This document shows positions 7,831 to 16,830 of a stretch of DNA of 64,000 bases, in pieces (the stretch's first letter is position 1; the number at the start of each line of letters is the position of its first letter). The stretch is from Pseudomonas sp. H9. GTDB taxonomy: Bacteria > Pseudomonadota > Gammaproteobacteria > Pseudomonadales > Pseudomonadaceae. The stretch is taken from NCBI RefSeq assembly GCF_004353925.1, contig NZ_SMOK01000011.1:541531-605530 (forward strand). The letters are read 5' to 3'. The notes under the pieces were generated by a model. That model saw nothing but the letters and a program-made list of their open reading frames with translations, was not told the DNA's origin and did no database searches. The position numbers were made by a program, and so were the translations under genes.

Positions 7831-10800
7831 ATGCCTTCAATCGACGTGGACAACCCACACCATCACTTACTGCAACGCCAGCTTCCCGCCTGGGCTCAAC
7901 ACGCCGTGCCTACGCTGTGGCATGGCTTGCTCGAATCGCTGTTGCCTGCCCAGGGCCCGGTTGACAACCAAGCTGCCTGGTTTGCCAATGCCGCACCCGA
8001 CCTGCGCGAGGCGGTGCACGCCAGTCAGGCGCGTTTAATGCGCTCACAGCAAGCCCTGGCCCGAGCCTTGAAAGGGCTGAAGAACATCGCCGAATTTGCC
8101 GAGCCACTGCTGGCGCAAGCGCTCATGGCCCAACATCAGTTTTCTGCGCCTTTACGCACAACTGAACTGATCCACATTCATCACTTGTTCACCTGGGAAA
8201 CTTACGTCAGCCATCACGAGCGCCGTAGCCTGCTGGAAGCCGCTTTGCACAACTTCGAAGCGGATGTGCAATTCAGTCGTGAAAGTGCTCTGGTGTTGGC
8301 AGGCGATGCACAGGTAGAGAAAACCATCGTTATTGGTAAAGCCCCGCTGGGCGATGACGATACACGGGTCGACATCGAACTCGACTCCGAGACCTACAGC
8401 CTCACACCTTTGCCCCTGACGCCGGAAGATTTCGCCCGTACTTGCCGCGAGCTGGACCTGGGCCAGCGCTATCAGGAACACCTCATCACGCAGTTGATGC
8501 CTGCGCCGGTCACAGCACTGGCTATCAGGGTGCACCAGGACCGTTTGCGCCTGGCCGCCGACCTCGCCTACCTGCGCCAGCACATCAACGGTTCTGCACT
8601 GGACAAGGTGCAGAACCTGCTCGACGACAGCACCCCGGCACAGGCTTTCAGCCAGTTGAGCCTGTTCGGCATCATCTTGCACGAGGCACTGATTGTCGAT
8701 CTGGATGCAACCGGCCTACTCCTCTATTTGCCGGGTCAGGATGTCGAGTTGCAGCTGTTCACCAGCCTGTCCGCACTGCACGACCAGTTGCGCGACAACC
8801 TACTGCTGGCAGGCTTTCGCCAACGCTTCCTCGCCTATGTCCCGCGCGATCAGCATCCGACTTTCCTCAGCCGCTTGCGGCAGAATCTCGACGCCAATGA
8901 CACCACACCCACCGATCAACCCTGGCCGTTGCGAGATGACGCCGACCTGCACCTGGCCAAGATCGCCATCGAAGGCAAGCTGTACAGTTTTCTACAGGTG
9001 GACGCCGTGGCTCGCCTCAAGACCGAAGCGCTCCAACTCGCGGTACCTACCGCTGAGGTCGACGAACAACAACGCCAACGGCGCCTGGCGCAATGGGAAA
9101 GTTACGGTCTGAATGCGCTGATGCTGGCCGGGGCTTTCATTCCGGGAGTTGGCACCTTGATGATGGCCGTCATTGCCTACCAACTGCTGGACGAAGTGTG
9201 TGAGGGTTATGAGGCCTGGAGTGTGGGCGACCGCCACCTGGCGTTGCAGCACCTTGAGACGGTGGGCTTGAATCTGGCATTGATCGGTGGCTTGCATGCC
9301 GCGGGCACGATAGTGCCCAAGCTGTTCAACAGCACGCTGATGGAAAGCCTTGATCAGGTTACCCTGCCCGACGGCAGTCAGCGCTTGTGGCAGCCAGACC
9401 TTGCGCCGTACCAAAGCCCGGTGCAACTGCCTGAAACGCTGCAAGCCAACGCCCAGGGCCAATACCGCTACCAGGGCCGCAACTACATCCGCATGGAGGG
9501 CGCGTGGTACGAACAACGCTTCGACGTCGGCCAGCAACGCTGGCGAATCGTGCATCCAACCGATGCCCAGGCCTATCAACCACGCCTTGAGCACAACGAG
9601 GAAGGCAGTTGGCGAGCCGAACATGAACAGCCACAGCACTGGTCGCCGGCGACCCTGGTACGCCGCCTCGATCACCGCTTGGAGGGCATCAAGGACGAGC
9701 AATTGAAACAGGCATTGCGCATCAGCGGCGTCAGCGCTGATCAACTGCGTTACCGGCACCTGGCCAACGCCCGCACACCGCTGGTGTTGACTGACACGCT
9801 GCGGCGCATGGCGGTGGAACGCCAGGTTGGCAAAGCCCTGACTGCCACGCCTGAACTCGATGCCGATGCCCTGTTTGAACAACTGTACAACGGTGCACAA
9901 CCGGCCAGCCCGGCGCAGACACTGCTGATGACGCGCTACCCACGCCTGAGCTTGCCGCTCACCCGACGTTTGCTGGCCCGCCTGCACCCAGACGAACTGC
10001 TGGCATTGAGCGAACACGCGCAACTGCCGGGCTGGCTGGAGCGTGCAGCCGAACAGCTGTCCAGCGACCTGCCCATGGCCCGTGCGCTTGAAGGCCTGGT
10101 GCTGACGCGCCTGACCCGTGATGACACTGAACGCCTTGCCTTGCTCGCGCTAAAACGCTTGCCCGGCTGGTCGCCCAACGTACGCCTGGAACTACGCGCA
10201 GGCAGCCCTGACGGAGCGTTGCTCGCCAGCGTGGGAGAAGAAGATGCTGCGACACGCCGGGTGCTGATCAAGAGCGCCCAAGGCTATGAAGCCTTCGCCG
10301 AAGACACCCCGCGCCCTGGGCAAAGCACTGACGACCTGTGCCTGGCAATCGTCCGGGCACTTCCGAACTCGCTGCGCCAGGACATGGGCCTTGAGCAATT
10401 GACCGGTGACACACTGCGCATGCGCCTGCTCAAAACGATAAGTGAAGACCGCCTGCTCTGGGCACGCCGCCTGTTCAAGCCAGCCGACGGCTGGGCGAAA
10501 CAAGCAAAACTGCGCGGCGGTGCGCCGCTCGACCCCACCCTGCCCTTTACGCCCAGGCCGCATCCGCGCAGTACGCTGACGGCGCGCTACCGGCGATTGT
10601 TCCCCAATGCCAACCTGCATGAAATCGACCAGACATTCACACAATGGCAACGTGAAATGCGTGTGGTTTCAGTCGAGTTACAAAGGCTGGAAGACCGCCT
10701 GGAAGCATTGCATAACGATTTACTCCGCTGGGCGGGCAATCAACCGCACCGACAACGCGCAATCCGGCCGATCATCAATGCCTGGCGGCATATTTCGACG

Positions 10801-11676
10801 CAGGCAATGATCAATGCCGACCCTTTGTTTCAGCTCGAGCTTTCCGATCTTGAGCTGGAAGACCTGGACATGGTCGAGCTGGCCTTGCCCGACACCTTCC
10901 AACATGTACAAACCATTGACCTGAGCGGTAACCGATCACTTAGCCAATTGCCTGCCGAATTTCTTGAGCGTTTCCCGAACTTGCGCTGCCTATACCTGCG
11001 CAGCTGCCGCTTCGCTCGCATTCCCCGCTTCGCCACCCCACAGACCCTGAACTGGCTGGACATGGAGGGCAATCGCATCACTTGGGACGCCTGGAACCAG
11101 GTCAACCTGAACAGGCTGACCAACCTGACCATGCTCGATCTGTCGGACAATCCCCTGATCGAGTCGCCGGACTTTTATGCGATGCGTGGCTTGCGTTCCG
11201 TCCACCTGAGGGACTGCAGCCTCACCCGGTTGCCCGAAGGCATACAGGGGATTGAAGCGCCGTCGCTGATCAACCTGGAGGACAACCAGTTCCAGTCACT
11301 CCCGGAGGGCTTTGAACTGCCTCACATCCACGGTGCTGCGCTGCGCCTGCAAAGCGAGGCGCTGAGCCGCGAAATAACCAGTCAAATCGAAACCTATTAC
11401 CAGGAACACGGCGTGGACCTGATGCTCGCCGACAGCGATTTCGATGAGCTTCTGGACGGCATTAGCGTCGATCGGCAACAACTGTGGCAGCGCTTGCCCC
11501 TGCACTTTCGGCGCGACCTGCGCCTGTTGCTGGATGAGGACGATTACATTGCCGATCCAGAGGGCACTCAGACCGCAGTCTGGGCCCGTCTGGAGCGCAT
11601 GGATACCGACCCGGAGTATTTGAGCCGGGCAGTCGACCTGGGCGCTGAGCACTTGCTGCGCCTACCGCTGGACTGA
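7831..11676 (+). CDS. Large dermonecrotic-toxin-N-terminal (DUF6543-like) protein with leucine-rich repeats
   Basis: 1281 residues from ATG 7831 (AGGAG 8 bases before). It belongs by overall pattern to the large Pseudomonas family with a dermonecrotic-toxin/DUF6543 N-terminal region, a hydrophobic mid-section (about 430-500: LMLAGAFIPGVGTLMMAVIA), and C-terminal leucine-rich repeats. At least five LRR units are seen at about 1030-1170 (VQTIDLSGNRSLSQLP, LTMLDLSDNPLIESP, SLINLEDNQFQSLP). Many relatives end in a NEL-type E3 ubiquitin ligase domain; here only about 110 residues follow the last LRR, with no cysteine in them, so no NEL catalytic centre is present. No signal peptide; if secreted, a type III or VI route would be needed. 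Probable effector or toxin, target unknown. Stops 2 bases before the convergent cyclase gene. Confidence 0.7.
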   Translation: MPSIDVDNPHHHLLQRQLPAWAQHAVPTLWHGLLESLLPAQGPVDNQAAWFANAAPDLREAVHASQARLMRSQQALARALKGLKNIAEFAEPLLAQALMAQHQFSAPLRTTELIHIHHLFTWETYVSHHERRSLLEAALHNFEADVQFSRESALVLAGDAQVEKTIVIGKAPLGDDDTRVDIELDSETYSLTPLPLTPEDFARTCRELDLGQRYQEHLITQLMPAPVTALAIRVHQDRLRLAADLAYLRQHINGSALDKVQNLLDDSTPAQAFSQLSLFGIILHEALIVDLDATGLLLYLPGQDVELQLFTSLSALHDQLRDNLLLAGFRQRFLAYVPRDQHPTFLSRLRQNLDANDTTPTDQPWPLRDDADLHLAKIAIEGKLYSFLQVDAVARLKTEALQLAVPTAEVDEQQRQRRLAQWESYGLNALMLAGAFIPGVGTLMMAVIAYQLLDEVCEGYEAWSVGDRHLALQHLETVGLNLALIGGLHAAGTIVPKLFNSTLMESLDQVTLPDGSQRLWQPDLAPYQSPVQLPETLQANAQGQYRYQGRNYIRMEGAWYEQRFDVGQQRWRIVHPTDAQAYQPRLEHNEEGSWRAEHEQPQHWSPATLVRRLDHRLEGIKDEQLKQALRISGVSADQLRYRHLANARTPLVLTDTLRRMAVERQVGKALTATPELDADALFEQLYNGAQPASPAQTLLMTRYPRLSLPLTRRLLARLHPDELLALSEHAQLPGWLERAAEQLSSDLPMARALEGLVLTRLTRDDTERLALLALKRLPGWSPNVRLELRAGSPDGALLASVGEEDAATRRVLIKSAQGYEAFAEDTPRPGQSTDDLCLAIVRALPNSLRQDMGLEQLTGDTLRMRLLKTISEDRLLWARRLFKPADGWAKQAKLRGGAPLDPTLPFTPRPHPRSTLTARYRRLFPNANLHEIDQTFTQWQREMRVVSVELQRLEDRLEALHNDLLRWAGNQPHRQRAIRPIINAWRHISTQAMINADPLFQLELSDLELEDLDMVELALPDTFQHVQTIDLSGNRSLSQLPAEFLERFPNLRCLYLRSCRFARIPRFATPQTLNWLDMEGNRITWDAWNQVNLNRLTNLTMLDLSDNPLIESPDFYAMRGLRSVHLRDCSLTRLPEGIQGIEAPSLINLEDNQFQSLPEGFELPHIHGAALRLQSEALSREITSQIETYYQEHGVDLMLADSDFDELLDGISVDRQQLWQRLPLHFRRDLRLLLDEDDYIADPEGTQTAVWARLERMDTDPEYLSRAVDLGAEHLLRLPLD

Positions 11677-11678
11677 CT

Positions 11679-13919
11679 TCACCCAGAGGGCTCAAGTTGC
11701 CAGGCCTGGTGATCGCGCAACCAGGCCTGCATCGCCTCAGCGGGCATCGGCCGCCCCATCAAAAAGCCTTGGCCCTGATCACATCCAGCGTTTCGCAGGA
11801 AGTGGTACTGGGCCTGGGTTTCGATGCCTTCGGCGGTGATGCGAAAACCCAGGGCATGGCCCAGGTCAATGATCGCCCGAGTGATCGCCACTGCGTCGTC
11901 ATCGGCGGGCAAGTCCTTGATAAAGGCACGGTCGATCTTCAGGTGATCGATCGGCAAGGATTTCAAATAAGCCAGCGATGAATAGCCGGTGCCAAAGTCG
12001 TCCACGGCGGTGGCCACGCCCATGGCCTGAAGCTGGGCCAAGGCGGCGCAGGCTTGTTGCTGGCTTTCCATCAGCAGGCTTTCGGTGATCTCCACCTCCA
12101 GCAAAGTGGCGGGCAAGTCGTAACGTTTAAGGGTCTGCGACAGGCTTGCGACATAGTCGCTGCGCTCGATTTGCAAGGCTGCTACGTTGATTGCCAACGG
12201 CCCCGGCAAACAATCGGCAGCGCGCCAGGCGGCAATTTGTGCGCAAGCCAGATCAAGGACTTTTTCCCCCAAGGGAATGATCAGGCCGGTGCGCTCGGCC
12301 AGAGGGATGAACTGCGCAGGTGACACCAAGCCATGCTCCGGATCGCGCCACCGCAACAGCGCCTCGGCGCCTTTGACCCGGCCACTGAACAGGTCGATCT
12401 TGGGCTGGTACCAGAGTTCGAATTCATTGCTTTTCAACGCCCGGCGCAGGTTGTGCTCCAGCGACAGTTGCGCCTGCAAGCGCAGGGTCATGTCGGGGTG
12501 GTACAAACGCCAGGCGTTGCGTCCGCTTTCTTTGGCGGCATACATGGCGGTGTCGGCATGACGCACCAGACGATCACTGCCCTGGCCATGTTCAGGGCAC
12601 CAGGCCAGGCCGATGCTGCCGGTGACCAGAGCGGCGTTGCCATTGAGGTCAAATGGCAGTTGTAGCGCTTGCAGCAACCCTTGTACCTGCTCGATACACG
12701 CCTGTTCGGTACCGGTCAGAAAAAACGCAAACTCATCTCCGCCCAAACGGCACAGCCCGTCCTGATCATCGATCAGTTGCACAAAACGCGCGGTGGCCTG
12801 CTGCAGGAGCAGATCGCCCATGGGATGTCCGAGGCTGTCATTGACTTGCTTGAAGCCGTCGATGTCCAGCACCAGCACAGCCAGACGCGGGTCGCGGCTG
12901 ATTGCCTGTTGCAAACGCTGATTGAACAAAACGCGATTGGGCAAGCCGGTAATCACGTCAAAATGCGCCAAACGCTCCAGTTGTGCCTGAGACTGCTTGA
13001 GCTCACGGTTACGCAGGTTGATCAGGTGGTTACTGCGGTTGAGCTGTGCGACGAACACACTGAACAGGGCGGTACAAGTCAGCGCAAACAGAAACAACGG
13101 CGAGGCGAACAGGCTCATGGACGGCCATCCCCCCAGCGGGCTCGCGGCCAGTTGCCAAAGCCCACCGGGCACATCGACATTGACCGTCACCGCATGCTCG
13201 TCGAACAGATTCGCATCGCCCCAAATCATCCCGCCCACCGAGCCTTGGCCATCGGTGCCACGCAGGGCCATTTCGAAGCCTGGGTCCAGGTCCAGGCCAG
13301 CGGCACTGAGCAAACGGTCGATGTCGGCGACAATCGAGACATTGCCCCAGTACATCTTCACGCCCTTGTGCCCCTTGAGGAACACCGGTCGCCGATAGAT
13401 CAGCCCGCGGCCGCCCTGGTACAACTGCACAGGGCCAGCCAACACGGGGCTGTAGTGATCGCGCGCACGTTGCAGCATGGGGTACTGATCGGGCAGATGA
13501 CGGTAGTCGAGGCCGATGATGCTACGGTTGCCGAACAATGGGTACACATCGGCAATCACATCGCCTGGTGCCAGAGAGATATGGAGGATATGGGGTACCG
13601 ACGCCATCGCCTGGCGTGCCATATCGTGAAAGTGTCCGGGGCTGATCTGCCCATCGGCACTGAGCAATTGCGCAATGCCTTCGGTCTCGGCAAATGCCGA
13701 GCGCAATTGCGCTTCCAACGCAGCGCGTACCCCGGACAACCGCGCCGCCGCATTGGCGACCAGTTCGCTTTCCTGGCGCTGGACATCCAGGCGCCCGAGC
13801 GCCACCGAAAAGCCGATGCCGATCAGCGCAAAGCCAATGGGCAGCAAGCGATTGAGGGTGGTGCCCAGCGTTACAGACGGGACCCACTTATTACCAAGGG
13901 CGAGAATTCTCGAGCTCAT
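11679..13919 (-). CDS. CHASE-GGDEF-EAL cyclic-di-GMP turnover protein
   Basis: 746 residues from ATG 13919. The reading frame continues upstream through REP DNA (giving REP-translation residues such as SGLAPRL), so the longer version is rejected. Order: membrane segment about 23-42; periplasmic CHASE-like sensor about 55-260 (IADVYPLFGNRSIIGLDYRH); second membrane segment about 268-292; GGDEF about 315-470 with intact RLGGDEF and DIDGFKQVNDSLGH; EAL about 485-735 with intact EALLRW, DDFGTGYSSL, KIDRAFI and AEGIET. Both the synthesis and hydrolysis motifs are complete, so direction of activity cannot be told from sequence; tandem proteins of this type are often phosphodiesterases. Sensed ligand unknown. 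Confidence 0.88.
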   Translation of the reverse strand: MSSRILALGNKWVPSVTLGTTLNRLLPIGFALIGIGFSVALGRLDVQRQESELVANAAARLSGVRAALEAQLRSAFAETEGIAQLLSADGQISPGHFHDMARQAMASVPHILHISLAPGDVIADVYPLFGNRSIIGLDYRHLPDQYPMLQRARDHYSPVLAGPVQLYQGGRGLIYRRPVFLKGHKGVKMYWGNVSIVADIDRLLSAAGLDLDPGFEMALRGTDGQGSVGGMIWGDANLFDEHAVTVNVDVPGGLWQLAASPLGGWPSMSLFASPLFLFALTCTALFSVFVAQLNRSNHLINLRNRELKQSQAQLERLAHFDVITGLPNRVLFNQRLQQAISRDPRLAVLVLDIDGFKQVNDSLGHPMGDLLLQQATARFVQLIDDQDGLCRLGGDEFAFFLTGTEQACIEQVQGLLQALQLPFDLNGNAALVTGSIGLAWCPEHGQGSDRLVRHADTAMYAAKESGRNAWRLYHPDMTLRLQAQLSLEHNLRRALKSNEFELWYQPKIDLFSGRVKGAEALLRWRDPEHGLVSPAQFIPLAERTGLIIPLGEKVLDLACAQIAAWRAADCLPGPLAINVAALQIERSDYVASLSQTLKRYDLPATLLEVEITESLLMESQQQACAALAQLQAMGVATAVDDFGTGYSSLAYLKSLPIDHLKIDRAFIKDLPADDDAVAITRAIIDLGHALGFRITAEGIETQAQYHFLRNAGCDQGQGFLMGRPMPAEAMQAWLRDHQAWQLEPSG

Positions 13920-14058
13920 AGGTCCATTATTCGCGGCGGATTGCTGTTTTATCGGCACCTTGATCGCAATATTGAGTGAGGCTGAATTTTTTTGGTCGCA
14001 GACCGCAGAGTCTGAACTAACGCGCTCGCGAAAGCTGAAAGCATCGGACAACACCTCG

Positions 14059-14123
14059 GTAGGAGCGGGCTTGCCCCGCGATGTGATGTGTCTGATACAC
14101 CGCAATCGCGGGGCAAGCCCGCT
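14059..14123. repeat. REP doublet
   Basis: Inverted pair gtaggagcgggcttgcccc / ggggcaagcccgct. The right arm is cut short: it reads gcttgtgtct instead of gctcctac. Confidence 0.9.
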
Positions 14124-14261
14124 TGTGTCTTGAACGCTGCACATGGCCTGCTGGGTGGTAATCCGACACAACCAGGATTTCAGTGCGCTGCGAGCGCAAG
14201 GAAAATGCGCCAAGGTGGCCATCTGGCTTGAATGTGCTTCGATAGCAGCAGGGTAGACCCG

Positions 14262-14331
14262 GTGGGAGCGGGCTTGCCCCGCGAAGCGATGTGTCTGACA
14301 GGCCGCAATCGCGGGGCAAGCCCGCTCCCAC
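14262..14331. repeat. REP doublet
   Basis: Complete inverted pair gtgggagcgggcttgcccc / gggcaagcccgctcccac, 138 bases from the previous doublet. Confidence 0.9.
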
Positions 14332-14547
14332 AGCAAGCCAGCTTCCACCGGGAGCCCTGCAAGACAGTTGCTACCAGTGGTAGGGTCGGATGCAGGGACC
14401 AGTGGTACCACCACACCAAATGGATAAGCTCTCTGAGCCAAAGCCAACCGTCCCCCCTACAATCCGAGCAGTACCCTCTCTGAGCACACCGGTGTTATGC
14501 TCGAACTGAAACGTTTCACCCATCACAGAAAAAGAGGTGCTGCGCCC

Positions 14548-16167
14548 ATGGACCGTCTGCTCGATTCGCTGTTTCCCACCGCCAACCAGATCCCCGAGGC
14601 CTACCGCCTGGGCGAACCGCTGGAGCAACGCGAGTACCTGGTCAACGGCCAGTTGCAACGCTGGGACGGGCCACTGGCCACGGTGCGCAGCCCAGTGTGG
14701 CTCAAGGAGGGCGACGAGGAATGCCAGGTTATCCTCGGCAGTGCCCCGCTGCTGGATGCCGACACCGCCCTCACCGCTCTGGATGCCGCCGTTCACGCTT
14801 ATGACAAAGGCCGCGGCCTGTGGCCAACCCTGCGGGTGGCCGAGCGTATCCAGCATGTCGAAACCTTCCTGGGCAAAATGCGTGAACAGCGTGAGGCGGT
14901 GGTCAAGCTGCTGATGTGGGAGATCGGCAAGAACCTGAAAGACTCGGAAAAAGAGTTCGACCGCACCTGCGACTACATCGTCGACACCATCAATGCCCTC
15001 AAGGAACTGGACCGCCGCTCCAGCCGCTTCGAACTCGAACAAGACACCCTCGGTCAAATCCGCCGCGCGCCGCTGGGTGTGGCGCTGTGCATGGGCCCGT
15101 ATAACTACCCGTTGAACGAAACCTTCACCACCTTGATCCCGGCGCTGATCATGGGCAACACCGTGGTGTTCAAACCGGCCAAGTTCGGCGTACTGCTGAT
15201 TCGCCCACTGCTGGAAGCGTTCCGCGACAGTTTCCCGGCGGGCGTGATCAACGTTATCTATGGTCGCGGCCGCGAGACTGTCAGCGCCTTGATGGCCAGC
15301 GGCAAAATTGATGTGTTCGCCTTTATCGGCACCAACAAGGCCGCCAGCGACCTGAAAAAGCTGCACCCACGCCCTCACCGCCTGCGTGCCGCCCTCGGCC
15401 TGGATGCCAAGAACCCAGGTATCGTGCTGCCTGAAGTCGACCTGGATAATGCCGTCAACGAAGCGGTTACCGGCGCCCTGTCGTTCAACGGTCAGCGGTG
15501 CACAGCGCTGAAGATTCTGTTTGTCCACGAAGCCGTGGTCGACAGCTTTCTCGACAAGTTCCAGCGCAAACTGGCCGCCCTCAAACCAGGCATGCCCTGG
15601 GAACCCGGTGTGAGCCTGACGCCACTGCCTGAGGCCGGTAAAATCGACTACCTCAACGGCCTGGTCGCCGACGCTGTCGACAAAGGCGCTCGGGTGCTCA
15701 ACGAAGGCGGTGGCAGCAGCCGTGGCTCGTTCTTCTATCCTGCCTTGCTCTACCCGGTTAGCGCGCAGATGCGTGTGTACCAGGAAGAACAGTTCGGCCC
15801 GGTAGTACCTGTGGTGCCCTACCGTGACCTGAACACTGTCATCGATTATGTCCTCGACTCCGACTTCGGCCAGCAGTTGAGCATATTCGGCACCAACCCG
15901 GCAGAAGTCGGGCGCCTGGTCGATACCTTCGCCAACCAGGTCGGGCGTATCAACCTCAACGCTCAATGCCAGCGTGGCCCCGACACCTACCCGTTCAACG
16001 GCCGGAAGAACTCCGCCGAGGGCACCTTGTCTGTCCACGACGCCCTGCGCGTGTTCTCGATCCGTACCCTGGTGGCGACCAAGTTTCAGGAGAGCAACAA
16101 GCAGTTGATCAGCGACATCATCCGCAACCGTGACTCGAGTTTCCTGACCACCGATTACATTTTCTGA
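14548..16167 (+). CDS. gapN: NADP-dependent (non-phosphorylating) glyceraldehyde-3-phosphate dehydrogenase-type aldehyde dehydrogenase
   Basis: 539 residues from ATG 14548 (AGAGG 9-10 bases before; a further upstream ATG at 14497 lacks a ribosome site). GapN oxidises glyceraldehyde-3-phosphate directly to 3-phosphoglycerate with NADP, bypassing the ATP-yielding step. It has aldehyde dehydrogenase hallmarks: MGPYNYPLNETFTTLIPALI, GNTVVFKPAKFGVLL, the catalytic cysteine in SFNGQRCTALK, and EEQFGPVVPVVPY near the end. Odd point: the canonical ELGGKNP block that supplies the general-base Glu reads GLDAKNP, so Glu is replaced by Gly and an Asp occurs two residues later. The assignment follows the pseudomonad gene usually annotated this way; substrate not proven by sequence. 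Stands alone between REP DNA and the VOC gene. Confidence 0.75.
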   Translation: MDRLLDSLFPTANQIPEAYRLGEPLEQREYLVNGQLQRWDGPLATVRSPVWLKEGDEECQVILGSAPLLDADTALTALDAAVHAYDKGRGLWPTLRVAERIQHVETFLGKMREQREAVVKLLMWEIGKNLKDSEKEFDRTCDYIVDTINALKELDRRSSRFELEQDTLGQIRRAPLGVALCMGPYNYPLNETFTTLIPALIMGNTVVFKPAKFGVLLIRPLLEAFRDSFPAGVINVIYGRGRETVSALMASGKIDVFAFIGTNKAASDLKKLHPRPHRLRAALGLDAKNPGIVLPEVDLDNAVNEAVTGALSFNGQRCTALKILFVHEAVVDSFLDKFQRKLAALKPGMPWEPGVSLTPLPEAGKIDYLNGLVADAVDKGARVLNEGGGSSRGSFFYPALLYPVSAQMRVYQEEQFGPVVPVVPYRDLNTVIDYVLDSDFGQQLSIFGTNPAEVGRLVDTFANQVGRINLNAQCQRGPDTYPFNGRKNSAEGTLSVHDALRVFSIRTLVATKFQESNKQLISDIIRNRDSSFLTTDYIF

Positions 16168-16209
16168 CTGCCGTCCGTCCTGCGCTGCGGATTTTGATTT
16201 GCCGAACCC

Positions 16210-16237
16210 GCGAAACTGTACAAACATACAGTTTCGC
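16210..16237. promoter_or_regulatory. Perfect inverted repeat (operator or hairpin) upstream of VOC gene
   Basis: Arms gcgaaactgta (16210-16220) and tacagtttcgc (16227-16237) around a 6-base spacer. It lies 42 bases after the gapN stop and 38 bases before the VOC start. No T-run follows, so it is not a standard terminator. The dyad size and TGTA/TACA ends would suit a TetR-type operator. Confidence 0.5.
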
Positions 16238-16275
16238 GCCCTCCACTTCGCGGCGCGCTAAGGAGGATCTACAAA

Positions 16276-16743
16276 ATGGCCGTCAAACCAATCCCCGAAG
16301 GACAACACAGCATCACCCCTTACCTGGGCATCAAGGATGCCGGTAAAGCCATCGAGTTCTATAAAGCCGCGTTTGGCGCGGTCGAGATGTTCCGTCTGGA
16401 AAGCCCGGATGGCCGTATCGGCCATGCCGAGCTGAAAATCGGCGACTCGTCACTGATGCTGGCCGACCCTTGCGACATGGAAGGTGGCCTGGTCAGCAGC
16501 CAGTCACTCGGCGGTGCGGCCATTGGCTTGCACCTGTATGTCGAGGATGTCGATGCACGCTTTGCCCAAGCCATCAAGGCCGGCGCCACCCAACTGCGGG
16601 CCGTGGAAAACCAGTTCTACGGTGATCGTAGCGGTACCTTGAAAGACCCGTTCGGCAATCTCTGGTTTATCTCCTCGCACGTTGAGGATGTGTCGGTGGA
16701 AGAAATTCGCGCACGCGCCGCCAAGTTGTTTGCTGGGAGTTGA
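16276..16743 (+). CDS. VOC (glyoxalase/PhnB-like) superfamily protein
   Basis: 155 residues; GGAGG lies 9-10 bases before the ATG. Paired beta-alpha-beta-beta-beta modules of the vicinal-oxygen-chelate fold are seen: ITPYLGIKDAGKAIEFYKAA at the front, ELKIGDSSLMLAD mid-way, GLHLYVEDVDARFAQAIKAG and GDRSGTLKDPFGNLWFISSH at the end. The last motif is typical of the PhnB-like subgroup. The metal site and substrate cannot be assigned; relatives are annotated as glyoxalase/bleomycin-resistance/dioxygenase-like. A perfect palindrome just upstream may regulate it and a likely terminator follows at 16758. Confidence 0.8.
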   Translation: MAVKPIPEGQHSITPYLGIKDAGKAIEFYKAAFGAVEMFRLESPDGRIGHAELKIGDSSLMLADPCDMEGGLVSSQSLGGAAIGLHLYVEDVDARFAQAIKAGATQLRAVENQFYGDRSGTLKDPFGNLWFISSHVEDVSVEEIRARAAKLFAGS

Positions 16744-16757
16744 AAGCGATAAGCTTC

Positions 16758-16795
16758 AAGCTGCAAGTACGCGCACGCCTCTACTTGCAGCTTTT
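16758..16795 (+). terminator. Likely intrinsic terminator after VOC gene
   Basis: Perfect 12-base arms aagctgcaagta (16758-16769) and tacttgcagctt (16782-16793) with a 12-base loop, followed by TT before C. A second related half (gcttgcagcttgcggctgc) follows, so this also belongs to a repeat type common between Pseudomonas genes. Confidence 0.55.
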
Positions 16796-16830
16796 CGCTT
16801 GCAGCTTGCGGCTGCGACTAAAGGACTTTC

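Larger units (their letters stand above)
13920..14547. other. Intergenic region with two REP doublets
   Basis: About 630 bases upstream of both the cyclase/phosphodiesterase gene (leftward) and gapN (rightward). It contains two REP doublets (14059-14123 and 14262-14331). Apparent reading frames across it are REP translations. Promoters for the two divergent genes must lie here; none could be assigned confidently. Confidence 0.6.

Noticed and set aside
12669..13979. 436-residue plus-strand open frame opposite the CHASE-GGDEF-EAL gene
   Set aside because: The minus strand carries intact GGDEF and EAL motifs; this frame is its mirror.
13920..14447. N-terminal extension of the CHASE-GGDEF-EAL protein
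   Set aside because: It translates two REP doublets and has no ribosome site; ATG 13919 begins just before a proper membrane segment.
14371..16227. 618-residue minus-strand open frame opposite gapN
   Set aside because: Antisense to a gene with clear aldehyde dehydrogenase motifs; its composition is the GC-rich mirror pattern and it has no recognisable domain.
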